A stretch of DNA of 64,000 nucleotides from Streptomyces venezuelae (GTDB lineage Bacteria; Actinomycetota; Actinomycetes; Streptomycetales; Streptomycetaceae). The notes under the pieces were generated by a model that was not told the DNA's origin, did not search any database, and saw nothing but the letters and a program-made list of their open reading frames with translations. The stretch lies in NCBI RefSeq assembly GCF_008642275.1, contig NZ_CP029189.1, positions 3,884,501 through 3,948,500 on the forward strand. Direction: 5' to 3'. This document shows, piece by piece, positions 1-7,525 of this stretch (within the stretch, counting starts at the first letter, position 1; the number at the start of each line of letters is the position of its first letter). Made by a program: the position numbers and the translations under genes.

Positions 1-1073
1 CGGACGCCGCCGGCCGGGCGGAAGCAGACGAGGAAACCGAACCGGTTCTCCGCCTCGCCCCCGTCCAGCTCGCTGTCCACCAGCCACATGTCCCGTCGGG
101 CGATGTGGTGGGACCGGTGGCTCTCCAGTCCGGGATAGAAGACCTCGACGACACCGGCGTGCCCGGCGAGGTGACGGGCCACCGCGTGCGCGGTGCGCGA
201 CATGGCGTCCACCCGGCCGCGCAGTTCCCGGATGTCCGAGAGGATGGTCCACGCGTTGAACGGGCTGAGAACCGCGCCCATGTCGCGCAGCGGGCCGCGG
301 CGCAGATATCCGGCGTAGTCGGCGGACAGCTCCTCCGGCTGCCCGCGCAGCCCCAGGTCGTGCCGCGCGATCACCGCCCCGCCCATGCTCCGTCCGCTGG
401 CGCCCGCCGCTTTGGTCAGCGAGTGCACCACCACGTGCGCGCCGAGGGCGAGCGGGCGCAGCAGGGCGGGCGTCGCGAGGGTCGCGTCGACGACGAGCGG
501 GATGCCCGCCCGGTCGGCCAGGGCCGACAGCGCCGGGATGTCCACGAGCTGCACGGTCGGGTTCGAGGGGACCTCCGCGTAGAGGAACCGGGTGCCGTCG
601 TCGATGCGGCGGGCCCAGTCCTCGACGGACAGCGGGTCGGCGACCCAGCGCACGTCGACGCCCCGTTCCTGCCCGTACCGCTTGTCGAAGACCATCGTCG
701 TGGAGCCGTAACACTGCGGTGAGGCGACGATGTTGGGCTTCGGACCGGCGGCCGCGGACAGGAGCGGCATCGTGGCCAGGGTGATCGCGCCCATCCCGGT
801 CGCGGTGACCGTGGCGCTCACCTCGGCGTCGACCCCGTACCCCTCAAGAGCCGCGACGGTCTGCTCCAGGATGCGGACCGTCGGATTGCCCCGGCGCGAG
901 TACACCCAGCCGTCGCCGTCCTCGGCGGTGGCCGCGAGCATGGCGTCCATCGACGGGAAGCTCTGCGCGGTCGCCAGGTGGGCGGGCTCGCTCAGCGCAC
1001 CGAGGTGATGGGCCGACTCCGCATGGTCGTAGGACCCGCTGATCGCCAGGGTCGTGAATCGGGCTGCAGTCAC
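1..1073 (-). CDS. Cys/Met-metabolism PLP-dependent enzyme (cystathionine gamma-synthase / sulfhydrylase family), C-terminus cut by window edge
   Basis: The minus-strand frame starting at GTG 1073 reads through to the window edge without a stop, so about 357 residues are visible and the C-terminus is missing. The text has the landmarks of the trans-sulfuration PLP family: an early YSRRGNPT stretch, an ATGMGAIT segment, VVDATLATP, and SLTKAAGASGRSMGGA containing the likely PLP lysine. Family members catalyse gamma-elimination/replacement or methionine gamma-lysis; which reaction applies here cannot be told. The start overlaps by GTGA the stop of a 14-codon ORF that has a good ribosome site. It lies downstream of DUF885 and the SbnB-like gene on the same strand and so is probably in their operon; a role in forming a non-standard amino acid is inference. 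The family call is confident, the exact reaction is not. Confidence 0.8.
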   Translation of the reverse strand, partial: MTAARFTTLAISGSYDHAESAHHLGALSEPAHLATAQSFPSMDAMLAATAEDGDGWVYSRRGNPTVRILEQTVAALEGYGVDAEVSATVTATGMGAITLATMPLLSAAAGPKPNIVASPQCYGSTTMVFDKRYGQERGVDVRWVADPLSVEDWARRIDDGTRFLYAEVPSNPTVQLVDIPALSALADRAGIPLVVDATLATPALLRPLALGAHVVVHSLTKAAGASGRSMGGAVIARHDLGLRGQPEELSADYAGYLRRGPLRDMGAVLSPFNAWTILSDIRELRGRVDAMSRTAHAVARHLAGHAGVVEVFYPGLESHRSHHIARRDMWLVDSELDGGEAENRFGFLVCFRPAGGV

Positions 1074-1114
1074 AGCAGCGACCTGCCTTCCGCCTCCGTC
1101 GGCCCGTCGTTCAC
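1070..1114 (-). CDS. possible 14-aa leader ORF coupled to the PLP enzyme
   Basis: GTG at 1114 opens a 14-codon frame (MNDGPTEAEGRSLL) whose TGA overlaps the GTG start of the PLP enzyme (GTGA). It is preceded by GGAAAGGAAAC, a better Shine-Dalgarno than the one the PLP gene has itself, so it may serve translational coupling. There is no run of regulatory codons that would suggest classical attenuation. The 143 bases between it and the DUF885 stop at 1258 show no other gene. Confidence 0.35.
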   Translation of the reverse strand: MNDGPTEAEGRSLL

Positions 1115-1257
1115 GCGTGTTTCCTTTCCGTCCCGGTGGGGTTGTGGGCTGGTGCTCCGCGCGGCGGACGGCGGAGGGCTCGGTCGCCTTCCCCGTGGAC
1201 CGCCGCATGCGGGGATGTCTTCGGCCGCGGCACGCGCCGCGCCACCGGACCCGACGG

Positions 1258-2973
1258 TCAGAGCCGGGCCAGTTCGTCCTGGAGGTCGTCGAGCCCGAGC
1301 GGGCCGAGGGACAGGGCGGCCGTGTGCCAGGACTTCAGGTCCAGCCGCTCGCCGCGGGCCGCGTGCGCCGCCCGGGCCGCGGCCCGGCCGTCCAGCCAGG
1401 CCCGCTCTCCCAGCTTGTAGGAGATCGCCTGCCCGGGCAGTCCCAGGTAGCGCCCGATCTCGCTGTCCACGAACTCGGGGGTCTGCCCGCTGTGCGCGGA
1501 GAGGAACTCCTTCGCGAGCCCGGGAGTCCACGCCAGGCCCGCGCCGACCGGCGAGTCCTCCGGGATGTCGAGGGCCAGGTGGACGCCGATGTCGATCAGG
1601 ACCCGTACCGCGCGCAGCATCTGCCAGTCCAGGAAACCGAGGCGGTCGCCGGGGGTGCGCAGGTGGCCGAGTTCGTCCATGAGCCGTTCGGCGTACATCG
1701 CCCAGCCCTCGGTGCAGGCGTCGATCGCGCCGAGGCCGGCCTGGTACGCCGACAGCCGGTCGCTCAGGTGCCTCCACTGGGCGAGTTGCAGATGGTGGCC
1801 CGGTACTCCCTCGTGGTACCAGACGCTGCGCAGGCTCCACAGGGGGAACCGCGTGCGTCCCTGGGCCGGCAGCCACGTCCGTCCGGGGCGTGAGAAATCC
1901 ACGCTCGGCGGGGTGTAGTACGCCGCCGAGCCGGTGCCCGCCGGTGCGATGGCGGATTCCACCACGCGCACCCGCGGCGCCAGTTCGAAGAGGGTCCCGT
2001 CGAGCTCGTCGAGGGCCTCGTCCATCCAGCCCTGCAGCCGCTGCCGGACTGCTTCCACACCGTCCACCGACTCGCCGTGCAGGTCGAGGTGGCGCATCGC
2101 CTCGCGGGGCGTGGCCCCGGGCAGGACGGAGTCCGCCTCGGTCCGCATCTCGGCCCGGATCCGGCGGTACTCCCCCCAGGCCCATGCGTAGGTCTCCCGC
2201 AGGTCGAGGTCGGCGCCGTTCCAGAACCGCGCCCAGGTGCGGTACCGGTCGGCGCCCACGCCGTCGGGCTGCGCCTCGGCGCGGGGGAGGTACTCGGCGC
2301 GCAGCCAGTCCCGCATGCCGGTGATCGCGGCGGCGGCCAGGCCCGAGGCCCCGTCGAGTTCGCTGCGCAGTGCCGCCGGCACGTCGGCGTCCGCGGCGAA
2401 GCCGGCGTGCCAGCCCCGACCGTCGCTGTCACGGCTCCAGGCGTCGAGCTGGTCGGCGATGACACGGACCTGGCGCGGCGCGGCGACGAAGGTGTCCTTC
2501 TCCAGCCCGCGGGTCAGGGACTCGCGGAAGCCGTCGAGCGTCCGGGGGACGAGGGCCGTGCGGCGCGCGACCGCGGTCCAGTCGTCCGCGGTCTTCGCGG
2601 GCATCAACTGGAAGATGTCCTGGACCCGTTGCTGCAGGCCGTAGACGTTGACGATCTCCCGCAGGTACTCGTCGTCGGTGCTGAGGGCCAGGTCGGCCCG
2701 GAGGCGCTCGCGCAGCAGCCGCCCGCACCGTCGCTCCGCGTCGGACAGGGGGCCCTGCGCGGCCTGCTCGGCCCGGTCCAGGTCGAGGAGGGTGGAGCGG
2801 GACAGGTCGTCCATCCGCTCGCGGCCCTCGGGCGAGAGGTCGGGCATCTCGTCCCGGCCCTGGGGGACCCCCAGATAGGTGGCGATGCCCGGGTCCACCC
2901 GGGCCAGTCCCGTGACGTAGGCGTCCGCCACATCGCGCACCGCGCGGGAGTCGGCAGGTATGTCTGCGCCCAC
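1258..2973 (-). CDS. DUF885 family predicted zinc metallopeptidase (first copy)
   Basis: This is a 571-aa protein. The start is GTG 2973, which has GGTGGAG five bases upstream; an open frame continues upstream but lacks a comparable site. The motif YHEGVPGHHLQ carries the HExxxGHH arrangement of DUF885 proteins, and ACTEGWAMYAERLM supplies the downstream glutamate region typical of the family, so two His and a Glu probably bind zinc. No signal peptide is visible, so it is probably cytoplasmic. DUF885 members are annotated as peptidases but few have been tested. It sits between the SbnB-like gene and the PLP enzyme. A second DUF885 protein of different sequence lies at 26682-28295, so the cluster carries two. 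A StrR-type operator-like repeat lies 41 bases upstream of the start. Confidence 0.85.
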   Translation of the reverse strand: MGADIPADSRAVRDVADAYVTGLARVDPGIATYLGVPQGRDEMPDLSPEGRERMDDLSRSTLLDLDRAEQAAQGPLSDAERRCGRLLRERLRADLALSTDDEYLREIVNVYGLQQRVQDIFQLMPAKTADDWTAVARRTALVPRTLDGFRESLTRGLEKDTFVAAPRQVRVIADQLDAWSRDSDGRGWHAGFAADADVPAALRSELDGASGLAAAAITGMRDWLRAEYLPRAEAQPDGVGADRYRTWARFWNGADLDLRETYAWAWGEYRRIRAEMRTEADSVLPGATPREAMRHLDLHGESVDGVEAVRQRLQGWMDEALDELDGTLFELAPRVRVVESAIAPAGTGSAAYYTPPSVDFSRPGRTWLPAQGRTRFPLWSLRSVWYHEGVPGHHLQLAQWRHLSDRLSAYQAGLGAIDACTEGWAMYAERLMDELGHLRTPGDRLGFLDWQMLRAVRVLIDIGVHLALDIPEDSPVGAGLAWTPGLAKEFLSAHSGQTPEFVDSEIGRYLGLPGQAISYKLGERAWLDGRAAARAAHAARGERLDLKSWHTAALSLGPLGLDDLQDELARL

Positions 2974-3013
2974 GTGTCTCCACCTCACCCTGAGTCGATC
3001 GGTCTTCGGTTGC

Positions 3014-3042
3014 GTCCGGGGGCACGGCGAAGGGCCATGGAC
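3014..3042. promoter_or_regulatory. possible StrR-type regulator site upstream of DUF885-1
   Basis: GTCCGG, 17 bases, then ATGGAC. It keeps the GTCC/GGAC halves and the exact N17 spacing of the cluster's best StrR-type site (53689-53717) but differs at the inner positions. Its centre is about 55 bases upstream of the GTG at 2973. It is a weaker match, listed because of spacing and position. Confidence 0.4.
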
Positions 3043-3083
3043 CACGCGGCGGACGTCAGAACCTGGAACGGGGTGCACCCGCA

Positions 3084-3110
3084 CCGCCGGGGAACAGACT
3101 GTCCCGGCGG
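3084..3110 (-). terminator. GC-rich hairpin downstream of the SbnB-like gene
   Basis: CCGCCGGG and CCCGGCGG form an 8-bp stem with an 11-base loop, about 170 bases past the stop of the SbnB-like gene. There is no T-run. The 303 bases between 2974 and 3276 hold no gene; besides this hairpin they contain CGTTCC-GGG-GGAACG and the operator-like repeat at 3014. Confidence 0.35.
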
Positions 3111-3276
3111 CATTGAGGGGTCAATGAAGCGCCTGTTGAACGCCGTTCCGGGGGAACGCCGCGGTGCTCCGGCCCCCGGGAACGCGCGCCGCCGCCGGCC
3201 CGCCGGCCGTGGTGACGGAGCCGGAGGGGCGGGCGGCAGCGCGCGGAGCGCCCTCGGAGGCGGACGGCGGGGCGGG

Positions 3277-4299
3277 TCAGCGGGACAGCTGCAGACCGGC
3301 GTCCTCCTCGCGGGCGAGGGCGTACACGTGGGACGCGAGAGCCACGTCGTGGACGCCCATGCCGAACGGGTTGATCACCGTCCGGTCGGTGGCGGTGATG
3401 GGGCGGGTGTAGGCGCCGGACAGGAGCGTGGCGAGGTCCGCGTCCACCTGGCGGGCCCCCGGTGCCTCCGTACCGGGCGCGGTGGCGCGGCCCGCCCGGG
3501 CGAGGCGGCCCAGCAGCCGGGTGTCGTCCTCGCTGACCAGGTGCCAGTCGTCGACGAACAGGTGCTCCGCGCCCAGGAGCACGTCCTCGTGGGCGTCGTC
3601 CAGGGACACGTTGAGGAAGACCGAGCCCTCCGGCAGCCAGGCCAGTGGTACGTAGGAGGTCGTGGTGGTCGTGGTGGCCAGGGTCACCGGCGCCGAGCGG
3701 ACCGCCGCTTCGGGGTCGGCCGTGATCTCCACGTCGATCCCGGGCAGGGACGCGCGCAGCTCCTCGGCGAAGGCGTCGCACCGGGCAGGCGACAGGTCGT
3801 GGACGATCACGGACTTCACCGCGCCGTGCGCCGCCAGCAGACCCAGATGCGTGCGCGCCTGGACGCCGCACCCCAGCAGGGCGACCCGTTCCACCGTGGG
3901 CAGGGGGCGGACCGCGCGCAGTGCCGCCACGGAGACGGCCGCGGTGCGCAGGGCGCTGATCTGCGCGCCCTCCATGATGCAGACCGGTTCGGCCGTCTCC
4001 GCGTCGTACAGCAGGATCAGGCCGGCGGCGCGGGGCAGGCCGCGGTCCACGTTGCCCAGACTGGCATTGATGATCTTGCAGCCGTACGCGCCGTCGTGCC
4101 AGGCCGGCAGAACGAGGCTGCGGGCGGCCGCGCCGTCCGGCGCGGTCCAGCGCAGCGCCGCTTCGGTCGCCACCCCGGACCTGTTCGCGCGGACGGCGAG
4201 GAACGCCTCGGTGACCGCCCGCAGGGGATCGATCCGTGCGCACAGCGACGCGACGGTCGCTCCGTCGAGGTACTGCAACGGCCGGGACAAAGCCTGCAT
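3277..4299 (-). CDS. sbnB-like: SbnB-like dehydrogenase of the ornithine cyclodeaminase fold (2,3-diaminopropionate pathway)
   Basis: This 340-aa protein has the ornithine cyclodeaminase/mu-crystallin fold: a central NAD-binding GCGVQARTHL segment, substrate-side CKIINAS, and LNVSLDD and INPFGMGVHD regions. SbnB oxidatively cleaves N-(1-amino-1-carboxyl-2-ethyl)-glutamate, made by SbnA, to L-2,3-diaminopropionate and 2-oxoglutarate. I favour SbnB over a true ornithine cyclodeaminase because a clear SbnA homologue is encoded at 24842-25843 in the same cluster. The two genes, normally adjacent, are over 20 kb apart here. The start is ATG 4299; the thioesterase gene is divergent, with 78 bases between. 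Cyclodeamination of ornithine to proline is the alternative and cannot be excluded from sequence alone. Confidence 0.8.
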   Translation of the reverse strand: MQALSRPLQYLDGATVASLCARIDPLRAVTEAFLAVRANRSGVATEAALRWTAPDGAAARSLVLPAWHDGAYGCKIINASLGNVDRGLPRAAGLILLYDAETAEPVCIMEGAQISALRTAAVSVAALRAVRPLPTVERVALLGCGVQARTHLGLLAAHGAVKSVIVHDLSPARCDAFAEELRASLPGIDVEITADPEAAVRSAPVTLATTTTTTSYVPLAWLPEGSVFLNVSLDDAHEDVLLGAEHLFVDDWHLVSEDDTRLLGRLARAGRATAPGTEAPGARQVDADLATLLSGAYTRPITATDRTVINPFGMGVHDVALASHVYALAREEDAGLQLSR

Positions 4300-4377
4300 T
4301 TCTACTGCCTTTCTCGTTGTGGACCAAGGCTTTTGCAGCCTTGAAGTGCGCAGACGGCCTCCTTTACGGTCGCCCGC
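4300..4377. promoter_or_regulatory. divergent promoter region with inverted repeat
   Basis: This is the 78-base space between the divergent SbnB-like and thioesterase genes. It contains the perfect inverted repeat CAAGGCT-TTTGC-AGCCTTG at 4325-4343, a plausible operator. No confident -35/-10 pair was found by eye. Confidence 0.4.
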
Positions 4378-5145
4378 ATGAATTCACCGCAGCCTCGCCC
4401 CAAGAAGCCTCCGCGCTGGCTCCTGCGCCGCCCGGATCCGGACGCGCCGGCCCGCATCTTCCTGTTCCCCTACTCGGGTTGCGGCGCCTCGATGTACCAG
4501 GCGTGGCCACGCCGCATCGGTGCCGTCGACGTCTGCCTGATCCAGCCGCCGGCCCGGCAGAACCGGATCGCCGAGCCGCACTACGGCACGTACGAGAACA
4601 TGGCGCGGGACCTCGTCGAGTACCTGCGGCCGCACCTGGACCGGCCGTTCGCCTTCTTCGGGCACTGCGGCGGAGCGCTCCCGGGGGTCGAGGTGGCCCG
4701 GCAGCTCGCCGCGGCCGGACTCCCGCTGCCCGAGCGGATCTTCGTGTCGGGTCAGGTGGCACCGCACGACGGCCCGTACAGCCGGCTGTTCGCGCTGGAC
4801 CGCGACGGGCTGCGCCAGGAACTCGGCCACATCGTCACCGCGCTCGGTGGTGATCCGAGCGGGCCCGTCGTCGAGATGGGCCTGGAGGTCCTCGCCAACG
4901 ACCTGGAGGCGAACCGGCGGTACACCCCGGGCCGCATCACGCTTCCCTCGGCCGTCACCGCGATCGGCTGGTCCGAGGACACCGAGATCCCCACGAAGCT
5001 CATGGGCGGCTGGGCGGACACGACGGAGGACTGCCGGACCGTCGAACTGGACGGCGACCACTTCGCGTTCCTCTCCGCGCCCGAGGCGCTGCTCGCGGAG
5101 ATCCGCCGGGACTTCGGCGCGGAGCACGCAGCCGGAACGGACTAG
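4378..5145 (+). CDS. discrete type II thioesterase with a cysteine nucleophile
   Basis: This is a 255-aa alpha/beta-hydrolase of the NRPS external thioesterase (GrsT-type) family: FLFPYSGCGAS near the N-terminus, the nucleophile elbow FFGHCGGALPG at residues 93-103, and GDHFAFL with the likely catalytic His228. The elbow is GHCGG, so Cys97 replaces the usual serine of GHSxG. Type II thioesterases normally clear mis-primed carrier proteins. Cys-type thioesterases are better known from release domains that form strained rings (obafluorin beta-lactone, sulfazecin beta-lactam). No integral thioesterase was found in the NRPS proteins here, so this enzyme or the Ser-type one at 33013-33771 may be involved in release; that is inference. 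It is divergent from the SbnB-like gene and converges on the acylase gene. Confidence 0.88.
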   Translation: MNSPQPRPKKPPRWLLRRPDPDAPARIFLFPYSGCGASMYQAWPRRIGAVDVCLIQPPARQNRIAEPHYGTYENMARDLVEYLRPHLDRPFAFFGHCGGALPGVEVARQLAAAGLPLPERIFVSGQVAPHDGPYSRLFALDRDGLRQELGHIVTALGGDPSGPVVEMGLEVLANDLEANRRYTPGRITLPSAVTAIGWSEDTEIPTKLMGGWADTTEDCRTVELDGDHFAFLSAPEALLAEIRRDFGAEHAAGTD

Positions 5146-5166
5146 GCCGGAGCGGTCGGACGGTAC

Positions 5167-5191
5167 GGGCGGCGCGTCTGCCGCGCCGCCC
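5167..5191. terminator. bidirectional hairpin between convergent genes
   Basis: GGGCGGCGCG and CGCGCCGCCC form a perfect 10-bp stem with a TCTGC loop, in the 70-base gap between the convergent thioesterase and acylase genes. On the plus strand it is followed by CTCGTCCTTTT. Confidence 0.75.
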
Positions 5192-5215
5192 TCGTCCTTT
5201 TCCCCGGCGTACGCC

Positions 5216-7525
5216 TCAACGGCCGGCCGCAGGCCGGAGCACGTGGCCGCAGCCGGCCCGGCGTGCGCGTGGCCGCAGCGGGGCGCGGCTCGCCCAGCGG
5301 GCATGGCGGTCCGCGTAGTGCCTGCTCAGAGGGTGCCCGGACTGGCCGGCGGGCAGCTCCGCGGTGACGAGTTCGTCCACCGTGACCACGATCCGGCCGG
5401 CGGCACCGAACCCGGGGACGGCGGTGCGCACGGTGTGCAGCATCCCGGCCTGGGCACGCGGACGGATGCCGAGCACCGGGTCCGCCCACGGCACGAGCGC
5501 GGCGAGCGGGTGCCGCAGGCCCACCTTGTTCAGGCGGCCCCATTCCTGCGGCCGGTCGCGCAGGGCCGACCTCACGCAGTCGGCGACGAAACCGTCCACG
5601 TCGGCGGTACCCGCGGGCAGCAGCGCGATGTCGCGCGCGCCGAGGATCGCGAGCAGCGGCCGGTCGTAGTCCCGGAAAGGGAACCGGAAGGCCGGTTCGT
5701 GCTCGCGGCAGACCGCGACGTACGGGGCGAGGATCCGCCGGGCGAGGACGTCGCGCAGACGTACGAGCACGGCGAAGGCCCGGGACCCGGAGTCCGCGGT
5801 GCCGTCCCATTCCTGCAGGAGGGAACGGACCGGGTCACCGGGCGGGAGCGCGGCGACCGCGAGGTCTCGGTAGGGCAGGTACACGTCGGCCGCGATGTCG
5901 TGCTGCAGCGCGTGCATCCCCGCCGCGTCGTGGCGTCGGGCCGAGCCGAGGACGTCGCGGATGCGGCGGGCCCGGTGGCCGGGGTCCAGGTCGAGACCGA
6001 TCCGGAACTCGTCCTCGGGGAGGGCCCCGTCGTTCGCCGACACCAGGATGCCGTCGGCGGGATCCACGATCCGAGGGCGTTCCGGCCCGGTGAGGTGCCC
6101 GTCGGCGGGTTCGGTGCGAGGGGTGCCGGCGGGACGGCGGGGCAGCAGTCCCGTCGCCAGGTGGGCCATCCGCTCCCGGTCCGTGACCAGGACGTTGAGC
6201 GCGACACCGTGGGCCTCGTCGAGGATCGCGACGGCCGCGTCGACGTCGGCGGCGTGGGCCAGCCGCTGGAAGCGCAGGTCGGCGGCGCGGGGGTCGTGTC
6301 CCGTCCAGCGGACGGCGACCTTCTCCCCGCACAGCGGCGCCGGCGAGACCGGCATCGTGCCGACGGTGGTGACGTCCACGGTGGCCGGTCGGCGGCCGCG
6401 GACCCGGATCTCCTCCGTCCTCGTGCTCAGCTCCTCCCCTTCGGCCGGGACGAGGTCGAGCACATCGGCGGTCAGGTTCGTGACGCCCCAGGCGATCCGC
6501 CCGTTGGTGCCCGAGAGCACGACCGGCAGACCCGGGCTGGCGAGACCGCGCAGCCGGGTGCCGGGCCAGGCGAGGTCCACCTCGTAGAGGACGTTGGGCA
6601 CGCCGAGGGCCAGGTGCAGATCGTTCGCGAGCAGCGGTCCGTCACCCGGTGCGGTCCAGCAGTTGGAGCCCGGGACGGCGCTGTCGGGGGCGACGAGGTC
6701 GGGGGCCGCGACCTCGCCGCGGTGGCGCGCCAGGTCGGCGGGCGGGGACACGGTCCCGGTACCGGGCAGGAGGAAGTCGGCGACGGATGCGGGCAGCGCC
6801 CGGCGCATGACCGCCTCCGCCCGCTTGGACTCCTCGTTGTAGGAGAGCGAGTGGGACAGCACGAGCGAGGTGAGCACGCTGTCCTCCACCCGCCACGGCT
6901 GGGGCCGGTACGACAGGAACCGGCACTCGAACGGGGTCTCCTGCGCGTAGGCCGCGTTGACGCCCTCCGCGAACGCGCTCAGCAGCTCCCGTTCCGGCCC
7001 GGCGAGCTCCTCGGCCGCCTTGTGGGCGGCGGCGGCCAGCCCGAGGCGGCGGTAGACGGTGTCCACCGGCAGGGCGGTGCGGCCCCACACCTCCGAGAGC
7101 CGTCCGCCTCCGGTGCGGCGCACGAGGTCCAGCTGGAACCCGCGGTCGCGCCCCATGGTGTAGCCGAGCGCGCGGACCGCGTCGTGGTACGTCTGCGCGG
7201 TGATCCGGGTGACGCCGTCGGCGCGGCACTCGGCACGCACCGGTGCGGTCAGCGTGGCCACCTCGATCTCACCGGGACAGCGGGGCGCCGAGTCCTTCAG
7301 GGCGCGCAGCATCCGCCGCTCAACTGCGACCCGGCCGCAGTTGCGGTGCACGTAACCGGCGATCCCGGCCGCGCCCGCGGCGAGCACGGACGCCGACACC
7401 CACGGCCACGCGAGCAGCGCGGCCGCGAGCAGGACGGTGGCCGCGCCCGCCGCGCCCACGACCCGGGCCGTCGGGAACAGCCACAGGCGGCCGAGGCGCG
7501 GACGGTGGGTCGGGCACGTGCTCAC
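5216..7525 (-). CDS. membrane-anchored penicillin-acylase family Ntn hydrolase
   Basis: This 769-aa protein starts at GTG 7525, overlapping the NRPS-3 stop (GTGA), and is the last gene of the long NRPS operon. Two hydrophobic stretches at residues about 20-58 suggest an N-terminal membrane anchor with the enzyme outside the cytoplasm. It has the penicillin amidase (S45) layout: an alpha-subunit region with YTMGRDRGFQLDLVRR, a self-processing junction PGSNCW with Ser287 as the expected new N-terminal nucleophile, then LLANDLHLAL and LSGTNGRIAWGVTN in the beta chain. The family hydrolyses amide-linked acyl groups (penicillin G, acyl-homoserine lactones; PvdQ removes the fatty acid from the pyoverdine precursor). 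Since the NRPS begins with a fatty acyl-AMP ligase, a role in removing the lipid during or after export is attractive. Self-resistance by deacylation is the alternative. Confidence 0.85.
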   Translation of the reverse strand: MSTCPTHRPRLGRLWLFPTARVVGAAGAATVLLAAALLAWPWVSASVLAAGAAGIAGYVHRNCGRVAVERRMLRALKDSAPRCPGEIEVATLTAPVRAECRADGVTRITAQTYHDAVRALGYTMGRDRGFQLDLVRRTGGGRLSEVWGRTALPVDTVYRRLGLAAAAHKAAEELAGPERELLSAFAEGVNAAYAQETPFECRFLSYRPQPWRVEDSVLTSLVLSHSLSYNEESKRAEAVMRRALPASVADFLLPGTGTVSPPADLARHRGEVAAPDLVAPDSAVPGSNCWTAPGDGPLLANDLHLALGVPNVLYEVDLAWPGTRLRGLASPGLPVVLSGTNGRIAWGVTNLTADVLDLVPAEGEELSTRTEEIRVRGRRPATVDVTTVGTMPVSPAPLCGEKVAVRWTGHDPRAADLRFQRLAHAADVDAAVAILDEAHGVALNVLVTDRERMAHLATGLLPRRPAGTPRTEPADGHLTGPERPRIVDPADGILVSANDGALPEDEFRIGLDLDPGHRARRIRDVLGSARRHDAAGMHALQHDIAADVYLPYRDLAVAALPPGDPVRSLLQEWDGTADSGSRAFAVLVRLRDVLARRILAPYVAVCREHEPAFRFPFRDYDRPLLAILGARDIALLPAGTADVDGFVADCVRSALRDRPQEWGRLNKVGLRHPLAALVPWADPVLGIRPRAQAGMLHTVRTAVPGFGAAGRIVVTVDELVTAELPAGQSGHPLSRHYADRHARWASRAPLRPRARRAGCGHVLRPAAGR

